In this document: positions 1-7,610 of the stretch, in pieces
Numbering within the stretch: position 1 is the first letter of the stretch
Layout: every line of letters starts with the position of its first letter
Assembly: GCA_036001065.1 (NCBI GenBank)
Contig: DASYUQ010000222.1
Coordinates: 1-53,282 of the forward strand
Length of the DNA stretch: 53,282 nucleotides
Direction of reading: 5' to 3'
Origin: Candidatus Methylomirabilota bacterium
Lineage (GTDB): Bacteria > Methylomirabilota > Methylomirabilia > Rokubacteriales > CSP1-6
Position numbers and translations under genes: made by a program
The notes under the pieces: model-generated
What the model was told of the DNA's origin: nothing
What the model saw: the letters and a program-made list of their open reading frames with translations, nothing else
The model's database searches: none

Positions 1-103
1 CCTTTCTGTCAGCGTGCAGCTTGATTCGGGTGCGGAGGTCGTGCGTCGTTCTGGTGTAGAGCCGTTGATCTCGATCACTCCGCAACACGTACGTGTAGTA
101 CAC
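1..103 (-). CDS. GIY-YIG nuclease-like protein, N-terminal part only
   Basis: The frame starts at GTG (101-103), four bases after AAGGGAGG, and runs open off the left edge for 34 complete codons. The residues YYTYVLRS followed by RLYTRTTHDLRTRI match the N-terminus of small YhbQ-type GIY-YIG proteins (usually Y-x-Y-V-L-x-S, then L-Y-x-G-x-T-x-D-L-x-x-R). YTY stands in for GIY. The third residue of the YIG motif is Arg where Gly is usual, which could impair catalysis or mark a decaying copy. The catalytic Arg and the start of the following helix are in place. The rest of the protein, including any catalytic Glu, is outside the window. It lies downstream of rpe on the same strand inside a terminal-repeat-bounded element. 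Confidence 0.6.
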   Translation of the reverse strand, partial: MYYTYVLRSDRDQRLYTRTTHDLRTRIKLHADRK

Positions 104-141
104 GGCGCCTCCCTTGGCGCGAATAGTTGGAACGGCACTAG
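1..141 (-). mobile_element. Left end of a longer GIY-YIG-encoding element (family A), cut by the window edge
   Basis: Read on the minus strand from 141, the sequence begins with the same 17-base terminus (CTAGTGCCGTTCCAACT) that bounds the three 90-bp elements elsewhere in this window. It then continues with a Shine-Dalgarno-like AAGGGAGG (108-115) and a GTG-initiated GIY-YIG reading frame. The first 44 bases match the 90-bp elements at about 41 positions and then diverge into coding sequence the short copies lack. I infer a longer, possibly autonomous member of the same family. The other end lies outside the window, so a second terminal repeat cannot be checked. The terminal CTAG supplies the rpe stop codon. 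Confidence 0.65.
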
Positions 142-791
142 ACGCAGAGTTGGGCGGCGCTCCTCATCTCCTTGACGACCGCCGCGGGGTCGGCGGTCCC
201 GAAGATCGCCGAGCCTGCCACCAGGACGGTCGCGCCGTGCTCGGCCAGCGGGCGGGCGTGCTCCACCTTGACGCCGCCGTCCACTGACACCTCGACCGGG
301 CGGCCGCCCAGCAGCGTCCGGACGTGGCGGATCTTGGGATAGGCGCTCGGGATGAACTTCTGGCCGCCGAAGCCGGGGTTCACCGACATCACGAGCACCA
401 GGTCCAGGTCGTCGAGCACGTACTGGAGGGCCTCGGGGTGCGTGGCGGGATTCAGCGCGGCGCCCGCCTTGGCCCCCAGCTCGCGGATCTGGGCGAGCGC
501 GCGCTGCAGATGCGGGCATGCCTCCACGTGGACGGTCACCATGTCGGCGCCCGCGGAAACGAAGTCGGCCAGGTAGCGTTCGGGCTCCACGATCATCAGG
601 TGGACGTCGAGGGGCAGCCGGGTGCGCTTGCGGATCGCCTCCACGACCACGGGGCCGATCGTGATGTTGGGGACGAAGCGCCCATCCATCACGTCCACAT
701 GGAGCTGATCGGCGCCGCCGGCCTCGACGCGCGCGATGTCGTCGGCCAGCGCGGCGAAGTCGGCAGACAGGATCGAGGGCGCGATCTTCAC
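138..791 (-). CDS. rpe: Ribulose-phosphate 3-epimerase
   Basis: Interconverts D-ribulose 5-phosphate and D-xylulose 5-phosphate in the pentose phosphate or Calvin cycle; cytosolic TIM barrel. The 217 residues are full family length (about 220). The N-terminal PSILSADF, HVDVMDG (residues 31-37), DVHLM (62-66), the NPGFGGQ phosphate loop and the SVDGG strand near residue 170 cover the metal and phosphate ligands. The GTG start (789-791) overlaps the rsmB stop as GTGA, so translation is probably coupled; it is the last gene of the yicC-to-rpe operon. The TAG stop (138-140) lies inside the terminal CTAG of the adjacent mobile element, so the last residues (LCV) may be set by the insertion. Confidence 0.96.
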   Translation of the reverse strand: MKIAPSILSADFAALADDIARVEAGGADQLHVDVMDGRFVPNITIGPVVVEAIRKRTRLPLDVHLMIVEPERYLADFVSAGADMVTVHVEACPHLQRALAQIRELGAKAGAALNPATHPEALQYVLDDLDLVLVMSVNPGFGGQKFIPSAYPKIRHVRTLLGGRPVEVSVDGGVKVEHARPLAEHGATVLVAGSAIFGTADPAAVVKEMRSAAQLCV

Positions 792-2161
792 GCGCCCATC
801 TTATCAGAGCGCTCGGCTCCGCCCGACCGGCGGAACCTGAGCGCGGTGAATCCGTCGGTGTCGTGGCGGTCCGGGCGGCACCGCAGCACGCCGTCGGGGT
901 CGAGCGGCAGCGGAAAGGCGGCGGGCGGGTCGAGCCGGAAGTCCGGCCGGGTGGCCAGGAAGGCCCGGGCCACGTCGTTGTTCTCCTCGGGCTCGAGCGA
1001 GCAGGTGGCATAAACGAGCCGGCCGCCGGCCCTGACCATCGTCGCCGCCGCGGCGAGGATCGCGCCCTGGCGGGCGGCGTTGGCCGGGAGGTCCTCCGGC
1101 CGCCGCCGCCACTTCACCTCCGGGTTGCGGCGCAGCACCCCGAGATTCGAGCAGGGCGCGTCCACCAGCACGGCATCGCACGCGGCGCTGAACTCGAGCG
1201 CCAGCGTCTCGACCGTGCCGTTGAGCGTCCGGACGATGGTCACGCCCAGGCGCGCCGCCGCCTCGCCGACCAGCGCCAGGCGCGCCGGCTGGGGATCGAA
1301 GGCCAGCACGCGACCGCGGTTGTCCATGAGCTGCGCCAGGTGCGTCGTCTTGGTCCCCGGCGCGGCACAGACGTCGGCGACCGTCTCCCCGGGCTGGGGT
1401 TCGAGCAGGCGCGCGACGAGCATCGAGGCCTCGTCCTGGACGGCGAAGTCGCCGTCGGCGAACGCGCGCCAGTCCCCCGGACGCCCTCCGTGCCCGGCCA
1501 CCAGGCCCTCCGGCGCGTGGGTGGTGGGCTGCACGGCCAGGCCTTCCTCCTTCTCGAGCCGCCGGGCGAGCGCCTCGCGAGTGGAGCGCAGGGTATTGGC
1601 CCGCAACGTGAGCGGTGGGCGCTCGTTCAGCGCCCGCATGAGGGCCTCGGCCTCGCCCACCCCGTAGCGCGCGACCCAGCGCGCGCCGAGCCACGTGGGG
1701 AACGAGCAGCGCGTCGCCAGCGCGTCCACCGGATCGGCCGGTGGCTTCGGCTCGCGCTCGCGGAGGCCCCGGCGGGCGAGCGAGCGCAGCACCGCGTTGA
1801 CGAATTCGGCGACGCCGGGCTTGGCGCCCCGGCGGGCCAGGCTCACGGCATCGTTGACGGCGGCGAACGGCGGCACGCGCTCGAGGCAGGCGATCTGGTA
1901 GGCGGTCAGGCGCAGGAGCACCAGCGGCACCGGGTCGAGCGCGTCGAGAGGACGCTTGCAGTGGGGGGCCAGGATCCAGTCGAGGTAACGCTGCCAGCGC
2001 AGCGTGCCGTAGACCAGCTCCGTGGCCAGCGCGGCGTCGCGCGCGGCAAGCTTCCGCCGCCCGAGCTCGGCCTCGAGCGCGAGGTCGGCGAAGGCGCCGT
2101 CGGTCAGCACGCGCTCGAGGACGCGGGCCGCCGCCGCCCGCGCCGGCGCGGGCGCGCTCAT
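788..2161 (-). CDS. rsmB: 16S rRNA (cytosine-967-C5)-methyltransferase RsmB
   Basis: SAM-dependent m5C methyltransferase acting on C967 of 16S rRNA. The 457-residue protein has a NusB-like RNA-binding region over about the first 140 residues, then the Rossmann domain with DVCAAPGTKTTHLAQ (SAM binding), DAPCSNLGVLRR (motif IV with a conserved Cys) and YATCSLEPEEN (motif VI, catalytic Cys). The ATG at 2159-2161 overlaps the fmt stop as ATGA; the frame is open further upstream, but that part only mirrors fmt in another frame. The stop overlaps the rpe GTG. fmt-rsmB adjacency is a common bacterial arrangement. Confidence 0.95.
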   Translation of the reverse strand: MSAPAPARAAAARVLERVLTDGAFADLALEAELGRRKLAARDAALATELVYGTLRWQRYLDWILAPHCKRPLDALDPVPLVLLRLTAYQIACLERVPPFAAVNDAVSLARRGAKPGVAEFVNAVLRSLARRGLREREPKPPADPVDALATRCSFPTWLGARWVARYGVGEAEALMRALNERPPLTLRANTLRSTREALARRLEKEEGLAVQPTTHAPEGLVAGHGGRPGDWRAFADGDFAVQDEASMLVARLLEPQPGETVADVCAAPGTKTTHLAQLMDNRGRVLAFDPQPARLALVGEAAARLGVTIVRTLNGTVETLALEFSAACDAVLVDAPCSNLGVLRRNPEVKWRRRPEDLPANAARQGAILAAAATMVRAGGRLVYATCSLEPEENNDVARAFLATRPDFRLDPPAAFPLPLDPDGVLRCRPDRHDTDGFTALRFRRSGGAERSDKMGA

Positions 2162-3099
2162 GGTTCGAGGAAGGCGGGCCGCAGGAACCGGGCCCCCGCG
2201 GCGAGCCGCGCGCCCCGCAGATATTCGGGCCAGGACATCCGGCGCTTGTTCTCCGGCTGCACCTCGATGGGCAGGACGGCGCCGTCCGCGGTCGCAATCA
2301 CCAACCGGTCTTCGTGGGGACTCAGCATGCCCGGCGGATTCAGATGGCCCGAGCCGACCACGGTCGCGCGCCAGACCGTCAGGCGCCCGGCCCCACTCGT
2401 CGTCAGCGCTCCCGGCCAGGGGTTGCAGCCGCGAATCACGTTGACCAGCTCCCGGGCCGGACGGTCCCAATCGAGGTAGCCGTCCGATCTCTTGAGGCGG
2501 GGCGCCGGTGGTCCTCCTTCGCGTGGTTGGGGAACCGGCGTGATCGAGTCGAGGCGAGCGAGCGTCTCGATCAGGATGTCGGCCCCCAGCGCCGAGAGCC
2601 GCGCCGCCAGCTCGCCGGCGGTTTCCTCGGGCCCGATCGGGACGGGCTCGGATTGCAGCAGGATCGGGCCCGTGTCCATGCCCTCGTCCATCTGGAAGGT
2701 CGTGATTCCGGTGACGGTCTCGCCCCGCATGATCGCCCGCGCGACCGGGGCCGCGCCGCGGTAGCGCGGCAGCAGCGAGGCGTGGACGTTGATGGAGCCG
2801 CGCGCCGGCACCTCCAGCACCGCCTTGGGCAGGATCTGGCCGAACGCGACGACCACGGCGACCTCGGGCGCGAACTCGCGCAGCCGCGCCGGCCACTCGG
2901 GCTCGCGCAGGCGCGCGGGCTGGAGCACGGGGAGGCCGGCCGCCGTCGCCCGCACCTTCACGGGCGGGGGCGTCAGCCGCTGGCCGCGGTGGGCGGGACG
3001 ATCCGGCTGGGTGACCACCGCGACGACCTCGTGCCGGCGGAGCAGGGCATCCAGGGTGGGCAGCGCGAACTCGGGCGTGCCATAGAAGAGGACCTTCAC
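2158..3099 (-). CDS. fmt: Methionyl-tRNA formyltransferase
   Basis: Transfers a formyl group from 10-formyl-tetrahydrofolate to Met-tRNAfMet. The 313 residues match the usual length. The N-terminal Rossmann fold (FYGTPEFA), the catalytic Asn-His-Asp set in INVHASLLPRYRGAAP and DEGMDTGPIL, and the C-terminal OB-like domain are present. It lies next to def, which removes the formyl group after translation, and is coupled by ATGA to rsmB. A 33-base gap separates it from the upstream def stop. Confidence 0.96.
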   Translation of the reverse strand: MKVLFYGTPEFALPTLDALLRRHEVVAVVTQPDRPAHRGQRLTPPPVKVRATAAGLPVLQPARLREPEWPARLREFAPEVAVVVAFGQILPKAVLEVPARGSINVHASLLPRYRGAAPVARAIMRGETVTGITTFQMDEGMDTGPILLQSEPVPIGPEETAGELAARLSALGADILIETLARLDSITPVPQPREGGPPAPRLKRSDGYLDWDRPARELVNVIRGCNPWPGALTTSGAGRLTVWRATVVGSGHLNPPGMLSPHEDRLVIATADGAVLPIEVQPENKRRMSWPEYLRGARLAAGARFLRPAFLEP

Positions 3100-3132
3100 C
3101 GCTTCACCAGACGTACGCGAGGCCGGCGCCGG

Positions 3133-3657
3133 TTAGAGCGCGAACGCGTGGTGGGACGCGCCTTCGGAGAGGCCCTCTTTCTTGATCTTCCGCTTGATGC
3201 GGTCGCGCGTCACCGGATCGAGCCGGTCGATGAAGAGCACGCCGTCGAGGTGGTCGATCTCGTGCTGGAGCACCCGGGCCAGCAGGCCGCGGGCGTCCAT
3301 CTTCACCGTTTGTCCGCCGAGGTCGAGCGCCTCCACCCTGACCCAGGCGGAGCGCGTCACGGGCGCGAAGATCCCCGGGATCGACAGGCACCCTTCCTCC
3401 GCCGTGGCCTGGCCGCTCTGCTCGGTGATCACCGGGTTGATCAGGGCGCGGGCCTCGCGCGTCTCCTCGTCGCCGACGACGATGAGCCGGAGCGAGATGC
3501 CCACCTGCGGCGCGGCCAGGCCGATGCCGACCTCGTCGTACATCGTGTCCACCATGTCCGCGACGATCGTGCGGATCTCCGGCGTGATCACGCCCACGGG
3601 CTCGGCGCGCCGCCGGAGAGTCGGGTCGCCGTACTTGCGGACTTTCAGAACGGCCAT
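3133..3657 (-). CDS. def: Peptide deformylase
   Basis: Metalloenzyme removing the N-formyl group from nascent proteins. The 174-residue protein carries the three family motifs in order: GIGLAAPQVG (about residue 44), EEGCLSIPG (about 87; Cys metal ligand) and QHEIDHLDG (about 130; HExxH-type ligands and general base). The ATG at 3655-3657 lies 13 bases inside the 3' end of priA, consistent with coupling. The open frame upstream of it is only the antisense-type shadow of priA. Confidence 0.96.
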   Translation of the reverse strand: MAVLKVRKYGDPTLRRRAEPVGVITPEIRTIVADMVDTMYDEVGIGLAAPQVGISLRLIVVGDEETREARALINPVITEQSGQATAEEGCLSIPGIFAPVTRSAWVRVEALDLGGQTVKMDARGLLARVLQHEIDHLDGVLFIDRLDPVTRDRIKRKIKKEGLSEGASHHAFAL

Positions 3658-5483
3658 TCGACCGGGTCCACCTCCACGTCTATGATACCGCGACTCCGCG
3701 GAGCTCGATCCGAGCCGAGCGTCCGCAGCGCGTCGGCGACCACACGCGGCAGATCGTCTCCGCCCTTCACGACAATGCGCCGCGCCCGGGCGCGGCGGTC
3801 CGGGATCGCGGGATAGACCGTCAGCCCGGATCCGCCCGGGAGGGCCGTGGCGACGGCGTCCGCCAGCCGCTGGACGGCGGCGGCATCGGGGCCGCGGGCC
3901 GTGATGAGCGCCAGTCGCCGGAACGGCGGGTAGCCGAGCTCGGAGCGGAACCGCAGCTCGGGCCGGTAAAAGGCGGTGAGATCCTGCCCGGTGACGGCGG
4001 CCAGCGCATAATGGGTCGGGTTCTGCGACTGCACGATGAGGGCGCCGTCGGGCCGGACGCGCTCGGCGGCCGCCCACAGCAGGGCGAACGTCCGCTCGGC
4101 CGCGCGGAAGTCGGGCACGCCGAGCATCTGGTCGGGCGACACGAAGCCCGCCAGCCCCAGCGACGCAGGGCCGAAGAGCCGGAGCGCGCCGCGAGTGCCG
4201 ATCACGATCTCGGCGGCCAGCGCCGCCGCCCGTTGGCCCTCGCCCCGCCGGCTGCGGGCGGCGTCCGGATCGTAGCGGACGATGCGCGCGCGGGCGAAGC
4301 GGCGGCGGACGGCGTGCTCCACGCGCTCGGCGCCCCATCCGAACGGCGCCAGGCGGCGGCCCTGGCAACCGGCGCAGGTTTCGGGCAGGGCGACGCTGGC
4401 GCCGCAGAGCCGGCAGGCCAGCGTGCGGCCGGCGGGCGAGTAGGCCAGCGCGATCGCGCACGTCCGGCACCGGAGGATCGCGCCGCACTCGTCGCAGCCC
4501 AGCGCCGAGGTCAGGCGGCTCACCGCCAGGAAGACGCGGCGCCCGGTGGCGAGCGTCTCGCGGATCGTCCGCGCCAGCACCGGCGTCAGCGCTTCGCGCC
4601 GCGCGATGCCGCGCGTGTCGGCCACGGTCACGGTGGGCCAGGGCGAGGGGCGGACGGGGACCATGCGGGCGCGGCCGCTGTCGGCCCGCCACCACATCTC
4701 CACACTGGGCGTCGCCGCCGTGAAGAGCGCACGCAGGCCCTCGCGCGCGGCGCGCTCCAGCGTCACGTCGCGCGCGTGCATCCGCGGAGCGCCCGGCGGC
4801 TTGTGGGCCGCCTCGTGCTCGTCGATCATCGCCAGCGTCGCGCCGGCGGGCAGCGGCGCCAGCAACGCCGAGCGCGTCCCCACGCCCAGTCTGGCGGCGC
4901 CACTGGCGAGGTGCATCCACCCCGCCGCCCGCTCGGCGTCGGCGACGCCCGAGTCCAGACGCACGACGGGCCCGATCTTGGCGAGCCGCTGCGCCCAGCG
5001 TCCCGCCGCCTCCACGTCAGCCGTAAGGAGGAGCGCCGGCGGCTCCGCCGCGGCGATCAGCTCGAGCAGCTTCGCTTCGCGGCCGGCTCCGATGAAGAGC
5101 TCAGGAGCCGGGGGAGCCGGGACGTCCCTGCGCTCAGAAAGGTCCCTACTTCGCTGGGGACGTCCCCGCTCCCCCGGCGGTGTGACTTGGGGCGGTGGGA
5201 GGAGGGCGAGGCAGGTCGAGCCGAAGCTGGTCAGGCTCTCCGCCGCCATCCAGCCGATCAGGTCGAGCGGCGCGGGCGAGAGCAGCGGAACCTCGTCGAG
5301 GAGGCGGAGCACGGGCTTGAGCCGCTCGTCGTCACCGTCGCGCAGCGCCACGACGACGCCCACCCGCGACCCTCCCTTGAGCGGCGCCACGACGCGCTGC
5401 CCCCGCGCGAGCGTCCAGCCGTCGGGGACGCGATAGGAGAAGGGATGCGCGATCGGGGCGTCGAAGGCGACGTCCGCGATCAT
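3645..5483 (-). CDS. priA: Replication restart protein PriA, apparently lacking Walker A
   Basis: PriA recognises stalled forks and reloads the replisome. The 612-residue protein has the N-terminal DNA-binding domain (SYRVPDG, GSRVGVVV), a DEAH-like IDEHEAAHK, the eight-Cys zinc region (CDECGAILRCRTC through CAGC) and C-terminal helicase motifs (IGTRGALRLF, SPDQML, QSQNP). The Walker A segment, normally GxTGSGKT, is degenerate here: FIGAGREAKLLELI has no GKT. The protein is also shorter than the E. coli protein (about 730), so it resembles helicase-inactive PriA-like proteins of actinobacteria. Codons at 5108-5177, just before this segment, form a large palindrome. The ATG at 5481-5483 overlaps the udg stop as ATGA. 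Confidence 0.88.
   Translation of the reverse strand: MIADVAFDAPIAHPFSYRVPDGWTLARGQRVVAPLKGGSRVGVVVALRDGDDERLKPVLRLLDEVPLLSPAPLDLIGWMAAESLTSFGSTCLALLPPPQVTPPGERGRPQRSRDLSERRDVPAPPAPELFIGAGREAKLLELIAAAEPPALLLTADVEAAGRWAQRLAKIGPVVRLDSGVADAERAAGWMHLASGAARLGVGTRSALLAPLPAGATLAMIDEHEAAHKPPGAPRMHARDVTLERAAREGLRALFTAATPSVEMWWRADSGRARMVPVRPSPWPTVTVADTRGIARREALTPVLARTIRETLATGRRVFLAVSRLTSALGCDECGAILRCRTCAIALAYSPAGRTLACRLCGASVALPETCAGCQGRRLAPFGWGAERVEHAVRRRFARARIVRYDPDAARSRRGEGQRAAALAAEIVIGTRGALRLFGPASLGLAGFVSPDQMLGVPDFRAAERTFALLWAAAERVRPDGALIVQSQNPTHYALAAVTGQDLTAFYRPELRFRSELGYPPFRRLALITARGPDAAAVQRLADAVATALPGGSGLTVYPAIPDRRARARRIVVKGGDDLPRVVADALRTLGSDRAPRSRGIIDVEVDPVEWPF
5108..5177. repeat. Palindromic insertion-like segment inside priA
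   Basis: Two arms, 5108-5128 and 5156-5177, are inverted copies of each other (core CGGGGGAGC-GGGGACGTCCC type) with one internal mismatch and a 27-base loop. The segment is read in frame within priA and encodes a Pro/Arg-rich linker between the N-terminal DNA-binding domain and the degenerate Walker A region. It resembles an in-frame palindromic element insertion, but I see no second copy in this window. Confidence 0.6.
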
Positions 5484-6088
5484 CGCGTCCGGCGGCGGTC
5501 GTACTCCCGTTTGGCGAGCTTGAGGTCTTCCCAGGCCATGCGCCGGTACTCCGGGCCGGGATTGCGGAGCAGGAACGCCGGGTGAAACGTGGGGATCAGC
5601 ACGGCCGAGCCGAACGGATGGAGGCGACCGCGCAGCTTGCCGATCGGCTCGCGGGTTCTGAGCAGGGTCTGGGTGGCGATGCTTCCCAGCGCCAGAACGA
5701 CCTTGGGTTGGAGCACGGCGAGCTGCGCCGCGAGAAACGGCGCGCAGGTGGCCAGCTCGTCGGGCTCGGGATTGCGGTTGGATGGGGGGCGACACTTGAC
5801 GGCGTTCGTGATGTAGACTTCGTCGCGCGAGAGTTTCACCGACTCCAGCATCTTGGTGAGAAGCTGTCCCGCGCGCCCGACGAACGGCTTGCCCTGCGCG
5901 TCCTCGTCGGCGCCGGGTCCCTCGCCGATCACCACCAGCTCGGCGCGGGCGCTGCCCGAGCCGAAAACGACGGTCGTCCGTGCCTCGCAGAGCCGACAGC
6001 GGCGGCAGCCCTGGAGCGCGTGTTCCTGGGCCTGCAGCGCTTCCTCCGGCCCCATCAGATAGGCGCCGCCGAGCGGCAGCTCGCTCAC
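5480..6088 (-). CDS. Type-4 uracil-DNA glycosylase (iron-sulfur)
   Basis: Excises uracil from DNA. Motif 1 is GEGPGADEDAQGKPFVGRAG and motif 3 is TFHPAFLLR. Cysteines at CRRCRLC and further ones in VKCRPP and ATCAPF can supply the four 4Fe-4S ligands typical of family 4. The GTG at 6086-6088 is used here (202 residues). The frame stays open upstream nearly to the coaBC stop and would add a helical segment (ADPRAALAEALGALGATLRH) that many family members have, so the true start may be an uncommon codon near 6155-6170. It is coupled to priA by ATGA. Confidence 0.9.
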   Translation of the reverse strand: MSELPLGGAYLMGPEEALQAQEHALQGCRRCRLCEARTTVVFGSGSARAELVVIGEGPGADEDAQGKPFVGRAGQLLTKMLESVKLSRDEVYITNAVKCRPPSNRNPEPDELATCAPFLAAQLAVLQPKVVLALGSIATQTLLRTREPIGKLRGRLHPFGSAVLIPTFHPAFLLRNPGPEYRRMAWEDLKLAKREYDRRRTR

Positions 6089-6165
6089 GCCGAGGTCCCG
6101 ATGGTGGCGCAGCGTCGCCCCCAGCGCGCCGAGGGCCTCGGCCAGCGCGGCCCGCGGGTCGGCGC

Positions 6166-7398
6166 TCAGGGAGACACCCGGTCGGCGGGCCGCGCGGCGG
6201 CCGCGCTGCGCAGGGCCAGGATGTGAGTGAGAATGGCATCGGCCACGGCCGACTTGGCCATGCGCGGCAGCGCGCGCTGGCCGCCCCAGCGGTCGATCAG
6301 GAGCACCTGGTTGTCGTCGGTGTCGAAGCCGATGCCCTTCTGGCTGACGTCGTTGGCGACGAGCAGGTCGATCCCCTTGCTGGAGAGCTTGGCCCGGGCG
6401 TTGGCGACGACGTCCTGCGTCTCGGCGGCGAAGCCCACCACGAAGGCGCCTGTCTTCCGGGCGACAACCTCGCTGAGGATGTCGGGGTTCGGCGTCAACT
6501 CGAGCGTGAGGTCGCGCTTGCCCTTGATCTTCGTCGTGGCCAGGTGCCGGGGGCGGTAGTCGGCGACGGCCGCCGCCTTGATGACGATGGTGGCGCCGCC
6601 CGCGTGCTGGAGCACAGCCTCCCGCATCTCCTCGGCCGTCTGCACCGGGACGAAGACGGCGCCGGGCGGCGGCGTCAGCGCGGTGGGGCCCGAGATCAAC
6701 GTCACCACCCGCGCGCCGCGACGGAGCGCGGCGACGGCGAGCCCGAAGCCCATCTTGCCCGAGGAGCGGTTGGAGATGTAGCGCACCGGGTCGAGCGGCT
6801 CGCGCGTCGGGCCGGCGGTGATCAGCACCCGCTCGCCCGCCAGGTCACGGACGGGGTTGAGGATCGTCAGCAGGGCCTCGATGATGTGCTCGACCTCCGG
6901 CAGCCGTCCCTTGCCGCTGAGCCCGGAGGCCAGCTCGCCCGCCTCGGGCTCCAGCACCGTCACGCCGCGCTGGCGCAGCGTGGCGACGTTGGCGACGACG
7001 GCGGGATGATCCCACATGCCGCCGTCCATGGCCGGCGCCATCAGCACCGGGCAGCGGGCGGCGAGTAGCAGCGTCGTCAGGAAGTCGTCGGCGAGCCCGT
7101 GGGCGGCCTTGGCCAGCAGATTGGCCGTGGCCGGCGCCACGATCATGGCCTGGGCGCGCTCGGCGAGGGCGACGTGCTCGACGGCCTCCGGGCTCTGCGG
7201 GTCGAAGAGGTTAGAGAGGACCGGCCGGCCGGAGAGGGTGCGGAACGTCAGCGGGCCCACGAACTCGCGGGCGTGCTCGGTCAGGCAGACGGTGACCCGG
7301 GCGCCCAGCCGCACGAGCTCGCGCAGCAGGTACACTGCCTTGAAGGCGGCGATGGACCCGGTGACGCCGAGGACCAGCTCCTTGCCGTCGAGCGCCAT
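6166..7398 (-). CDS. coaBC: Bifunctional phosphopantothenoylcysteine decarboxylase/phosphopantothenate-cysteine ligase
   Basis: Catalyses two steps of coenzyme A synthesis. Residues 1 to about 185 form the flavin-dependent decarboxylase (GVTGSIAAFKA, active-site His in VEHVALAERA, PAMDGGMW). The rest is the CTP-dependent ligase (ITAGPTREPLDPVRYISNRSSGKMG, AAAVADYRP, KIKGKRDLTLELTPNPDIL). In E. coli Dfp the loop before GPGRM carries Cys158; the aligned position here reads ELASGLSGKGRL, apparently Ser. The 410-residue length is normal. The ATG (7396-7398) overlaps the rpoZ stop by one base (TGATG). Confidence 0.95.
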   Translation of the reverse strand: MALDGKELVLGVTGSIAAFKAVYLLRELVRLGARVTVCLTEHAREFVGPLTFRTLSGRPVLSNLFDPQSPEAVEHVALAERAQAMIVAPATANLLAKAAHGLADDFLTTLLLAARCPVLMAPAMDGGMWDHPAVVANVATLRQRGVTVLEPEAGELASGLSGKGRLPEVEHIIEALLTILNPVRDLAGERVLITAGPTREPLDPVRYISNRSSGKMGFGLAVAALRRGARVVTLISGPTALTPPPGAVFVPVQTAEEMREAVLQHAGGATIVIKAAAVADYRPRHLATTKIKGKRDLTLELTPNPDILSEVVARKTGAFVVGFAAETQDVVANARAKLSSKGIDLLVANDVSQKGIGFDTDDNQVLLIDRWGGQRALPRMAKSAVADAILTHILALRSAAAARPADRVSP

Positions 7399-7610
7399 CA
7401 GGCCTTCGTCTCGCCCTCGTCCTTCATGCGGTACTCGATCTTCGACTGCGAGATCTCCTCCAGCGCGGCACTGGTCGGTTTCTTGTGCTTGCTCTCCACC
7501 CGCGCCGGCGCCCCCCGGTTGATCTGGCGGGCGCGCTTGGCGGAGAGGACGACGAGCAGGTAGCGGTTGGAGACCTTGTTGAGCGCGTTTTCGAGCGATG
7601 GGAATGCCAT
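7398..7610 (-). CDS. rpoZ: DNA-directed RNA polymerase omega subunit
   Basis: Omega chaperones beta-prime into RNA polymerase. The 70-residue protein has the family core: SLENALNKVSNRYLLVVLSAKRARQI followed by the KPTSAALEEI segment. The start at 7608-7610 overlaps the gmk stop by one base. gmk-rpoZ-coaBC is a widespread bacterial gene order, which supports the call. Confidence 0.94.
   Translation of the reverse strand: MAFPSLENALNKVSNRYLLVVLSAKRARQINRGAPARVESKHKKPTSAALEEISQSKIEYRMKDEGETKA

Noticed and set aside
788-2896. Extended rsmB frame running far into fmt
   Set aside because: The part before 2161 is Arg/Gly-rich shadow of fmt; the ATGA overlap and conserved N-terminus place the start at 2161.
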